Assembly: GCF_910592395.1 (NCBI RefSeq)
Contig: NC_088312.1
Coordinates: forward strand, 8,620,001-8,680,000
Length of the DNA stretch: 60,000 bases
Direction of reading: 5' to 3'
Source of the DNA: Lineus longissimus
Lineage: Eukaryota > Nemertea > Pilidiophora > Heteronemertea > Lineidae
In this document: positions 1-11,700 of the stretch, piece after piece
How the letters are laid out: the number at the start of each line of letters is the position of its first letter
How positions within the stretch are numbered: position 1 is the stretch's first letter
The notes under the pieces: generated by a model
Seen by the model: only the letters and a program-made list of their open reading frames with translations
Database searches by the model: none
Told to the model about the DNA's origin: nothing
Program-made: the position numbers and the translations under genes

Positions 1-242
1 TCAAGGAATTGTGGGCTTCATCACTCTGGATTGGATATAGACAGGAGTGCAATTGAAAAGGAAATATGCATTTTATGTGAAGAGATGTCAGAACATGGAC
101 AGAGGGGCTCATACAGAGGGACATTCAGAAAGTAAGGCGCCAAAATGTAGACAGGTAAATTCACCACATGCATTATGTGGAAACAATGACCTCAATGTGT
201 TTGGGTTTTCCACGGCAATCTGTTCAGTAATAGACTACTTAC

Positions 243-2633
243 GCCTTGCCTGCCTTTCATCATCATCATTTCCTCGCGTCTGTTCATTCCACCACCAAAT
301 CGACCATCCTGCATTCTCTGTCTATGCATCACTTCTTCCTCCTGTTGTGCCCGCATCATTTCCTGTCGGCGCATTTCATCCTCTTCACGCATACGCTGTT
401 GCTCTTGTTGACGTCTGAGCGTCATTTCTTGTCTCTTCCTTTCTTCCATTTCCTTCATTTCTTCAATGCGACGTAGTTCTGAATAAAACAAAACAATAGA
501 GGTTGGAAACCAAAGAAATGGAATACTATTTGCTGGCCCTCAGTTCGAACTCATTCAGAGTGGCTCAGTTCCGAGTACACATGGAACAGATTCTCAGCAT
601 GAATCATAAGAGAGGGCAAGTTCCCATCATCACAGCCACAATGTCCTTGGTCAGAACTGTACAAGTAGATCAACACAGATTATTTCTGCCATCATTTTCA
701 GGGCATTAACTTGATAACAAGGCCATGTCACCGACCCTGAATCACTTACCCTCTCTCAACTGGTTGGCATGGTGGTCATGCATTGCATTTGTCATTTCAC
801 TCTCCAGCTTCTCGACAGCATCTTCCATCTCCTTTTTTAGGCGTACCATCTCCTTCACCTCCATCTCATACAACTGCTTCCAGCGTTGAGCAAATTTGAA
901 TTCAAACGAGCCAGGCTGGGCAAATCTGAAGGGTGTTTCACGGTCCCTAAGATGTAAGGAATGCAAAAATAGAAGCCACAGAGAAACTTCTTTAACACAT
1001 TCATTTTTAACAGACCATTTGCCCCATACAGTGTTAGGGTATCCAGAGTAAATTGTCTTATTCATCAGCAGCAAGTAAATATTCTGATGGGTTATCAGAT
1101 CACCCGATTTAACCCGACCAATCTCCACTAGAAACTTGTTTAATCTTATCATGCAATGGAACAAGAGAAATGCAACAGAGCTTAAGTTGTAAGAATAATT
1201 CTAGTCTGGTGTGCCAGCCTCAGGGTTAGTTCGAGCGACAGCACGAGTGCAGATTTGGGATCCTAGAGTGATCGAGGCAGTTCCTTACTTGTAATATTGA
1301 GCATTTCTCTGAATGTATTTCTCTGGCAAACCATCATCCTCATCCTTCTGTTCAAGCTGTTCCACAATGCATGGTCTGGGATGGCTGCAAAAAAACATTC
1401 AAATTTGAATACATAGTACATCAGTACCGCTAAGAGTAGACTTTTTTTCTCTGCAAAATATTGATGCTCAATACTGATACAATAAGATTCGTCTTATTGA
1501 GGGCAAAGTGACCCAGATCAGATTGGAGTTTGAGGAATCAGAATTCTTTTACAGCTTCATACCATCAAAGGTCTTGTCATCTGCAGGTCAAGAAAAGATC
1601 AATCTTACTCAAAACTCTCACACAAACCTTGTCAACAAGAAGCATCCATCTGTGACTGCCTGAAGTGCCTTTTGTGCACCAGGTTTCCTTGCAAACTCGA
1701 CAATTCCTTCACCAGTGGATCGTCCACGGTCATCCACAATGACGATAGCTCGTTCAACTTGACCAAACTTTGAAAATGCTTCCTCAAGAAGTTCATTTGA
1801 GACGCTGGGAGCCAGATGACGCACTTTCAGAGCCGCTCCGTGGGTAGCAAATCTTACTCGAAGGGTACGTCCCTTTCTTGTGGTACCGTCAAGAGCATCT
1901 TTAGCTGCTTCTGCATTGTGTCTGGTGTCCTGCAAGAGAAGACATATCAAACATTAGAAAACGTAACCTGGTACCAATTGATAGCAGAGAAAAAATGAGC
2001 TGGCCTTCTCGTCTATAGGGTATACAGACATGACAGACTTGCATAAGAGTTGAAAATTGGCGGAATATCGGGTAATGAAATAGTTTTCCTCACCAATCGG
2101 ATGAAGCCAAATCCTCTTCCTTTGTTTAGGTAGACTTCGGAGATTTCACCAAAAGCTTCGAACATCTTTTTGAAGTCCTCTTCTTCCATATCTTGGATAT
2201 TTCCGACAAAGAGCCGACATCTTCCCGTGAATTTCTTTTCTTCCCTGGGTTTGTCCTCTTCGCCAGGATTTGGCGAGTCTCGTTGTTCTAAACCACCACG
2301 ACGACCACGCTGCATCATTTCATCATCACCCATTTGCATCATTGGGTGGTGTTGATCTCTGTGATTGTGGTGGTGGAGGTGTGGCTTTGGTTGAAACCCA
2401 CCACGTCCTTCATGGTAGCCACCACGGGCTCGTCCTCGGCCGCGGGGACCTCCACGGCCACCGTCAAAACGTCCCCGACCACGAGGACCACCCCGTTGGT
2501 TTCTGTCCCCTCTTTCGCGATCTAACCCTACATCTTTTCTTTCAGGGCGCTCGTTACCTTCAGTTTTAATAGGTGTGGTCTCTTGTGTTTGACCTTTATT
2601 TTGTTCACTTTTCTCGTCTCCTCCTGCTGTCAT
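243..2633 (-). CDS. NONO: DBHS-family RNA-binding protein (NONO/SFPQ/PSPC1 type), 3' end off the window
   Basis: Coding exons in transcript order: 2633-2094, 1929-1628, 1384-1289, 946-750 and 478-243, all with GT-AG boundaries. They sum to 1371 nt (457 codons) and the frame holds throughout. The start is the ATG at 2633 ([11 protein letters not shown]). Seen: an RGG/Arg-Gly-rich and His-rich N terminus (about residues 40-130); RRM1 with RNP2 LFVGNI and RNP1 GRGFGFIRL (about 145-180, continuing in exon 2); RRM2 beginning LKVRHL with [18 protein letters not shown]; a NOPS segment (HPRP...DDGLPEKY...[10 protein letters not shown]); then a long Met/Glu/Arg-rich coiled coil. This order defines DBHS proteins, nuclear dimers that act in splicing, transcription and paraspeckle-type RNA retention. 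The last exon ends in phase 0 with a good donor at 242-241 and no stop, so the C-terminal exon should lie left of base 1. The RGG N terminus recalls SFPQ, but invertebrates usually have one gene ancestral to all three vertebrate members, so the symbol is approximate. Confidence 0.93.
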
Positions 2634-3158
2634 TTTTGCTAAATTTGAGATTTTATACGACAGACAAAGACCCAATATGACCAGATGGAAAATAAAATGG
2701 CGACTGATTATAGAGTTATGGAGTCACGTGATCTCTTCAGGACGCGGTCTTTGAAATACCGTCTTCACAGAAAAATCCTTTTTACTTTGCAAATCTGCAA
2801 TAGTTCTATATAAAAATCTCAGGAATGAGAGATTATGATTGTCCGAAACTTTCCCTAATGAATATTTAAACTTAAAGGTAGCACCGAAAAGATACAAGGC
2901 GTTGAAATAAGATTTAAAGGACGGTTCATTTTGCGGCTCACTTTTCAAAACGAGGCTACTATCCCGCCGTCCTTTGCGTGCGACGGGAAGAGGGAAAGGA
3001 CGACCCGCTAAAACCCATTGTGCACTTTTCTAAATTTTTACAAAAATTAGTTCTCTCATCACTCATACATCTTTCAGTGTTATTACTGAAGACTCGGCTA
3101 TTTCGCCGTGACCTCGAAATCCCGTGCATTTGGAGGCACTTTCAAAACGGCCAGGATC
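2634..3158. promoter_or_regulatory. Bidirectional promoter between the DBHS and ZMYM-type genes
   Basis: The two start codons face away from each other, 525 bp apart, with no other gene between them. The interval contains a CACGTG E-box at 2725-2730 and AAAATGGCG (a YY1-like core) near 2694-2702. No convincing TATA box is visible. A short shared TATA-less promoter is typical for head-to-head housekeeping pairs; transcription start sites cannot be placed from the sequence. Confidence 0.6.
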
Positions 3159-5709
3159 ATGGCGGATGACGTGACGGATTCGGACATCTCGATTGCACCC
3201 CTTAAATCTGATGAGACAGGTGACGGAACGGTGGAATGTGACTCTTTGGTAAGTCTTTGACTCATTTCTTATCCATTGAGGCATATCATGCCAGTTTTCG
3301 TTGTCGGGTATGGGCACAATCATGTTGTGAAAAAATTGTGTCTGGTGCCGTCGGGATGCGAGGTGAACTTGCACTACGCCACCGCGGCATGGTTGTGAGC
3401 GGTGCGTCATGATTTTGTTTATGTTGACACTTTTCGGAGTTCGAGGTTTGGTGCGATATATGGCCAGTTTATTGTGATTATGCCTTTTGGTACAAATTTA
3501 ACTCGAAGTTTATGTTATATTCATTGGGCTGTGAAGTTTTTATTTGTGCCAAGAGGCTGATTAAGTTTTAATTGTGCAGAAAAATGAGCCTTTCCACTAA
3601 GTCGAAGGGGTTAATGTGTGAGCGCTCGCCGCGCCATCTTGTGAAAATAAGGTGGAACTGAATTTTTATAATAGATGGGCTTGTCTTTCTTTTTTGGTCA
3701 ACACTTTTTTGCTTGGACTTCAGAATTCGAAATGAATATGGAGGGAGCTGTAAAAACAAAACAAAAACGCAAAAGGGAAGATTAGAATCCGAATTAGGCT
3801 CACTCTTTGTCAGCTCTGTGATGTGAGACTGAGAAAGGTGAAACTGAAGAATGCCAGCAGCAAGAATCGCCCAGGTGACAAAGGACAATGTCACAATCTG
3901 TCAGACAGGACGTCACGGGTTCTGTGACTGTCATGCTGCCACTATCTCAACATGTTCTTTGGGTCATTGTATGATTTCCATTCATTCATTGTAGTGTGTC
4001 TTTCTTATTCAGAAAAACCAGGAAGAAACCATTTCAACAAACCAAGATGAAGAGACAGGTGATGTTGGTTCATCGGGGGTACATGCATATGTAGAGAGTT
4101 CAGACGTCCAAGATGAAAATGCACCATCAAGTAGTAATGCCTTGGACACTGGTGCTGAAAACAGGGAAAACCAAGATTTAATGCCGGATTCCTCTGTGGA
4201 AGCCCCTGGGGACAATGGTATGAAGGAAGCTGACAGTGGTGCTGTTGACAGTTCAGACAATCTTGCAGATAACACGAATGTAGAAAGTAGTACTAGTCCA
4301 CTTGAGGAGGATGGTGGTGTGGTAGACAGTAGTGGGAATGTTGATCTGGTTGCCTCACCTGAAAATGATGACATTGTAGAAACAGTTACTGATGGCGATA
4401 TCGGATTGACTGAAAATGACGCAGAGGAAGCAGATCGTTTGTTAGGTACACCAGTTCAAGATGAAATTGAAGATGGTGGGGTCTCCAGTACGGTTCAGGA
4501 AGAGTCTGCAGAGCAAGACCAGTCTGTTCCTGAATCCAGTGGTGGCATTGCAGATGAGGCTATGGATACAGGTGAGGTTGACGACCCTGACGAGGTTGGA
4601 TCAGAAGCCCCTGATGCAATTGTTGTTGAATGCGCAACTGATGTTGCTAGAGATGGAGATTCTGTTGTCCCTGTTGGAGATGATGAGCCTTGTCCAAGTG
4701 GCACCGCTGAAAAAGACAACCTTGTGAAAGACGATACTGAAAGTGCTGAGGTTAGCGAAGCATCAGTGGCTATGGAAGTGGACGAGGTCAAGGACAGTGA
4801 TGCATCAGAAGTAGCTGTAGTTCCTATCGAGAATGAAACTAGGAGTACCATAGAAACCACAGATGTTGCAATGGAGGAAGACATGACGAACGAAGCAGAT
4901 CACCAGACAGAGAAGGAGCAATCTGAAAAAGATGTGGGTGTTCCCCTGGATGATGAAAAGGTCAAATCTGAGGATGTTGATGCTGAAGAAAAGACTGAGG
5001 CTAACGCTGATGCTGTGATTAAGGTGGCAACTGAAGAAGTCGAAGCAGATGAAAAAGTGGAGGAAAGGGAAGAGAAGAAGGAAGATGTTGGTGTTATTGA
5101 AACGAAGAATACAGATGACAGGGAAGCAGGTGATGTGGATATAAAGGAGACACAAATGAAGGAGGAAGCTGAAACTAAAGATACTGACACCAAAGATGAA
5201 TCTGATGTTGAATCAAAGGAGTCGAAGAAAAGTCCAGGAGATACTGATGCAGAGCCAAAGAAAGGTGCCGGTGAAGCCATGGAGACTGAAGAGGCTGGCT
5301 CTGCTGCTGAAGGTGAATCCAAGTCCCCAAAGGAAGTAGAGGAGAAGAAGGAGGAGGAACAGAACGTTTTGAAGGCATGTTTTTTTTATATCGGTTTGGC
5401 TTTCTGTATTGTAGAAGTGGCAAAGCATGATGTACATTGATGTACTGATAAGCTACAATAACATAAACATCTGCCTTGGACTCAGAGGTAAAGACACTGC
5501 TGAATATTACTTACACACTTCACAGTACTCTGGAAAGAGCTGGTGAAGTGACAGTTTTTGAGTAATTTGAAGTCCTAGAAAGTTGTAAAAAAGGCTGGAG
5601 GAAATCAAGTTTTCTTTGGAATGCATTTGTTGGTCATTCTCCAAACTTTTATATTTTTAGCTCACCTCTTAGCAGAGGTGAGCTTATCCCATACCGTGGC
5701 ATCCGTCGT

Positions 5710-5753
<44 letters not shown>

Positions 5754-8700
5754 CGTCGTCCGTTAGCAGGGCACGTTTCGTAACTGTTAGAGCTATTGAG
5801 TTGAAACTTGGTACACATGTACCCTTATGTAATGACACCTTGGAGACCAAGTTTCGGTCCGATTCGTTTCATGGTTTGGCCACCAGGGGGCCAAACGTTA
5901 AAAGTGAAAATATGCAATATCTCCCTTAATAGTAGTCGGGAAATTTTGAAAAAAATATGGTAGGTACTTCTAGCAAAGGTGCATCATATATCCTCCGGGT
6001 TTTTGATTTGACCTCCTTTTCAAGGTCACAGAGGTCAAATGGTGTAAATTGGCCGTTAGGATGTAACGATGGCACGTTTCTAAACTGCAATGACTATTGA
6101 TACCAAATTCGGTACACATTTACCCCTTAGTCAGGTGATCTCAGGGACCGAAGTTTGGTCCAATATGATTCACCACTTGACCACCAGGGGGCAAAATCCA
6201 AAAACCTTAAAAATGTGATTATTCCTTAACTTCTTAACGTTTCTTAACTGCAATGACTATTGATCACAAATTAAGTACACATGTACCCCTTGGTCAGGTG
6301 ATCTCAGGTACCGAAGTTTGGTGCGATCTGATTTGCCGTTTGGCCTCCAGGGAGGGGGCCAAATCCTAAATTCTTCAAAATGCCATTATTCCTAGTAATG
6401 ACTTCCCCGATTGTCACCAATTTTATATCATAGGTACATCTAATTCTAACAACCATTCAATGTGTCACCCGGGTCTTCTTTGATTTGACCTACTTTTCAA
6501 GGTCACAGAGGTCGAATGTACTGTAAATTGGCCATTTTGGGGAAATTGTAATTGCTTGGACCTACATCAAACCTAACACTACATGACACAATACCATGCT
6601 CTTTATCCATCTTTCCTCCACATGAGGTGAGCACAATGGCCCTGGCCATTTCATTTATAGTAACCTGTGTGATTATGGAATATTAATGCTTTCGTTTTCA
6701 GGACTATGCTGGAGATGTAATGGATGACTTCTTGGGTATGTTTGGCCTGGACAAGCTTGATGAAGATGAGAAGGAAAAGTTGAGCGTTAGTGACAAGTTC
6801 AGTTCAGGTAATCAGACATACAAAAGTCTTGATATGCAAAGTCAACATATATGCCATGTCTATGAGCATCTTAATTCTTGTCTGTACGTGTCACAATCAC
6901 AGCTTAAAGCAACTGCTTATACCACAAGTAGTTATCACATTGTTGCCTGAAAAAGACTGAAATAATGGTTGAAATCATTTTTAACTTCAGAAAAGGCCGC
7001 AGCCTTGGCTAAAGCTACAGGGTCCGCCCCATCACCAACATCGGCACAACCAACCACGACATCAACTGCTACTCCTCCACCCAAACCTACTGCACCAGCA
7101 GCAGCAGCAGAAGCAGTGGCATCTAAGTCATCATCACCAGCTGGTGGAAAAGCTCAGGGGAAACCAGTACAGAAATGTATTGTTTGTCAAAAGGTATGTT
7201 AGTCTTATTAGTCGTATGTTAGTTGCTGTTGCCAAATAAATTAACAATTGATTGAGGAGAACATTTGAGAACATCTTTTTACAAATGACCCAAGTGCTTA
7301 TTCACCTTGATCACAGTTCATTTTGTTCTCACTAACTTTCATTAATCTTTGCAGCATTTTATAAGTTGAGGCATCCGTTCATAACTGCATGGAAAACTGC
7401 AGATTTTTCCTAATGAAATTATCCTATTTTCTTGGACAGGTCGACAAATGCAAGTATAACATAGTGCGCAATGGTGACATCAAGCACCTCTGTGATGACA
7501 ACTGCTTCAAAACGTTCCGTGCGAATCCAGCGACGTACCTCAAAGCAAAGGAGCCATCCCTTGCACCTGCAGCTCAAGCTCCAGCAGTAACAGACTCACC
7601 AGGACCTGTTATGACTGCTATAGAGAAGGAATGTGTCGTTTGCAACCAAACGAGTGCCAACAAAGCGAAGCAGTTTCTGGCATGGCAGGGCATGAACTAT
7701 TGCAGTGAAATCTGCTTAGGAAAGTTCCAGGCAAAATTGAGCAAGACATGTGCATATTGTGAACAGGATGTTGCTGAAGCCTCTAAGGCCAAGTTTTGTA
7801 TGAGTCTTGGTAAAGAGGTGAAACATTTCTGCCAACCAGCTTGTTTGGAAGACTTTAGGAAACGTTTGAAACTCTGTGCATTTTGTCAGACAGACTTGTC
7901 CAAAAATTCCGACAGTTTTGCTGCACCAGTTGGAAAAGGAACTGGATTCAAAGATTTCTGTAGTCAAACATGTCTTCAGAAATATGAGGATAAGTTGTTT
8001 AATAAAGACAAGGAGGATAAAGGAGAGGATGGGAAAGAAAATGACGGTATTCCGGGTGTCAGGCCTCGTACACGCTCAGCAAGTGGACTGGCAACGTGTG
8101 CAGTCTGCGGAAAGATGTCGACAATCAAGCATGAAGTGACATTTGAAGGCAAGCCAAACAAGTTGTGCTCAGACCCATGTTTTGCTGCATTCCGTTACAC
8201 GAACAAACTCTCCATGAATAAGTGTGACCTTTGTGGTGCTCACGTCACAGAAGGTTTTCACGTACAATATGAGGGACACCAGAAAAAGTTCTGCAGCATC
8301 TTGTGCGTGAATACATTCAAGGTGGCCAAGAAGAAGATGGTTGCCTGTGCCTGGTGTGCAGCCAAGAAGTCCAACTTCGACATGATAGAACGGGTGGATC
8401 CAAATAACAAGTTCCAGTTATTCTGCTCTCTCAACTGCCTTTCCTTATATCGCGTCAACATCCAAGCGACATCAAACCAAAGAGTTTCTTGTGACCAATG
8501 CCATAAGCATGTCCCAGCCCAGTACCACCTGACCATGAGCGATGCCTCTGTTCGTAATTTCTGTTCCTACACGTGTGTGGTTGCATTCCAAGCCCAGTTC
8601 AACCAGAACCGTAAACCAGCTAACGCACCAGCCAGAGGAAAACCACAAATGGCCCAACAGCAGATGGCTACAAGGACCATAGCCCCAACAACGCAACAGA

Positions 8701-11700
8701 AGAGTATGTATTATATCCTTGTGATATCTTTCTTAATTTTTACGCTAGGTTATCTTCGACAAAAGGCTCAGTGGAAGATATTGAGATTGTCACCTTTCGA
8801 CAAAAGACATTGTATTTTTAATGACTTCTGCAGTTGCAAGAAACCCCATTACCAGGAAGGAGCCACTGGGGCTTGCACGCCAACAATCCAAGAAATAGTC
8901 TTTCACTGGCTGAGGTAAAAATGTCAATTCTTGACACTGATTTTGATCTTGATTGATTGGCTATGTCTGTCTGTTCTGTTTTCAGTTCTTGCTGCCCAGA
9001 AAGCCAAGACAACCGGCAGCAGCGTACCAGTGATCTCAAACGTTATGTCACTTGCCCCTCCTGGTCAGAAACCAGGATTGGTCAACAACGCACCAAGGAC
9101 CAATGTAACAAACCAGGTTAATAGAGTAGGTTTTCCTCGGCATGTACTCTTGCTCCTTGATGTGTATAATTCATAACTGGTGTGTTTTCAAGTGGCCCGA
9201 TTTTTGTGGTATTCACTGTACATCATTTTCAGCGAAATATTCATCTTACTAACTCTTGTGACCAGAAAACAGTCTTCAATATCAAGTTGAAATGTTTAAA
9301 AAATGTCTTAATTTCCTAACTCTTAGGCTACTGGTACTGCCGGAACACAGACTGTCTTACAGAAGGTCATGATACAGCCACCTGCACCCAAGTCGGTCAA
9401 GAACAAGTCCCTCCTTTGTAAACCTTTCACACAGACTAAGGCCACCACTTGTCGACCACATACACAGACAAAGGAAACCCAGACGGGTGAGTTGCTACAT
9501 TGAATCACATTGTTTAGTTTTAGAAGGCAGCGTTTACGTTGCCAAGGAAATTTCATGCTGACCAAAATTCATCAAGACATTTACCAAGTTTTTGAGGCTT
9601 TTATAAAACTGGAGAGCAAAATGCCAAATCGCTTACGGGATCTTAATATGTCTGTCATTCTCTTCATTGTTGACCCCTGAGTTCTAATGACCCTTCTTGA
9701 TTTTCCAGATGATGGAGACATGCAAGGAAAACCATTAATCATTCCAATACCAGTACCGATCTATGTACCCTGTCCAGCTGCCATGTACTCATGCCCAACA
9801 CCAGTTCTTGTTCCAATGCCAGTACCTATTCCAGTGCCAGTTTTTATACCAACCACCAAAAATAGCTCAGCGAGTATATTCAAATATATGCAGGTAAGAT
9901 TATAGAGTATTTTCTGATGCTTAGATGATAAATATTCATTTCGATGACCAATGACGCACATTACATTACAAATCGCCCAATACTGTTTGAAGTTAGATGC
10001 CAGTGATATTGACATATATGTCTTTTTGCAGGAAATTCAAGAAAAGATGCCATCAGATCCATTTGAGGCCGAGTTATTGATGATGGCTGCAGCTGTAGCT
10101 AGTGGTCCAGAATCAGATGAAGAAGATCTTAAAAAATCTACCTATAATCCCCCTGTAGAAGTAAAACCAATTAAAAGTAAGTACTGGAAGATAACACGCG
10201 TATTCTGCTGAGATTGGCTGAACAATGATACACTGGACACATATAGCTTTTGGTAAATGTCTATCCAAAGACTTTTCTGTTTATTAGAGAAATCCATTGC
10301 ATTATCAAGTCCAAGTAAAGAAGGTTCAGGTCCTGTCTTTTTTATAGTTGGATTCTTTCCCTGATCCACGCTCCGATTAGGTTGCAGAGCTTGAAGTTGA
10401 ACTAAATAACACCTGGCAGATTGACTGACTTGATAATTTTCTGTTTCAGAACCAGAAGTAAAATCAGAAAAAGTCGCTCCCAATATCCAACCCGCCCCAC
10501 CTGCCCAGGATTTGATGGGAGAAGATATGTTACAAATGGCCCTGAGGTTGGCCACAGAGATGACGGAACCGGTAGATTTGGAGTCCTCTCTGGACTCAGC
10601 TGCGGCAAAGGCTGGTGAGATGAAACTTATGTGTATTTATCTTGTTTTCACAACTTCGAAAGAAATATAGAACCAGTGCCATTAGTTGTAAGACAAAACC
10701 TTAGGGTCTTATCACGCTTTACTGAGAAAATCTTGGGGATTTTGTGGCTTTGTTGATATATATTTTCTGATTTTTCTGTACGTTTCAGATTCTGGAATGC
10801 CTTATGACCAAGAAAATGAACCAATGGTACAAGAATCCAAACGAGGTGGAAAAGGGCGAAAGCGCGCTGCTGGTGGGAGGGGTTCGAGAGCAAAGAATAA
10901 ACGACAGAGAGTGGATGAAGAACCCGACCCACCTCCTCAGGTGCAAGAAGCTGTGGTTCAACCAGATGCTAACTTGGTGCTTAAATACACTTACGGCGTG
11001 AATGCCTGGAAACATTGGGTGTTGCAGAAAAATACGCAGTTAGAAAAGGTGTCGAAACATAACCATCGAATCAAACTGTTCAAAACGGACATATTGCAGT
11101 GTACGTCTGATGAATTGAACTATACATTATGTTTGTTTGTGAAGGAGGTGCGGAAGCCGAATGGAGAGGAGTATGCGCCTGATAGCATATATTACCTTTG
11201 TCTGGGTAAGTTAAGAATATATTTACCGAAATATGTTGGTTGCCTGGCCATACTAGATTTTGGTTATTTCACATGCACATCTTGTCTTTCAGGTATCCAG
11301 ATGTACTTATTTGAGAATAGCAGAGTGGACAATATCTTTACTGACATTTACTATGAGAAGTTTACAGAGTGTTTGAATGAAGTCTCCATGAGATATGAAC
11401 CGAGATATGCACCGTCAGGTAAAATCTCTTCTCAATAAAAAAAGCTTCCTCATGTTTTTTATCTCAATACTCTATTCCGTACTCTGTATATAATGAAGTT
11501 AATGGCAGCTGTCAGAGATTTGCTGCAGAAAGATACCAATACCATCTCAATGTCTGTAGTTTGACGAGTATGTTTCTGCAACAGGCAGATACTGAAGTAA
11601 AGCACGGAACATGTATGTAGAGATAACCATGCAGAGACAAACTGCCCTCGTCAGTTTCCTACAGATATCTAATGGGTATCATTTCAGTGAAAGATAACGT

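Noticed and set aside
1-242. The last DBHS exon at the left edge.
   Set aside because: No phase-0 acceptor followed by a DBHS-like C terminus was seen on the minus strand; it probably lies beyond the window.
5621-5929. Open frames rich in Arg or Ser across the CGT repeat.
   Set aside because: Triplet repeat translation inside a mobile element.
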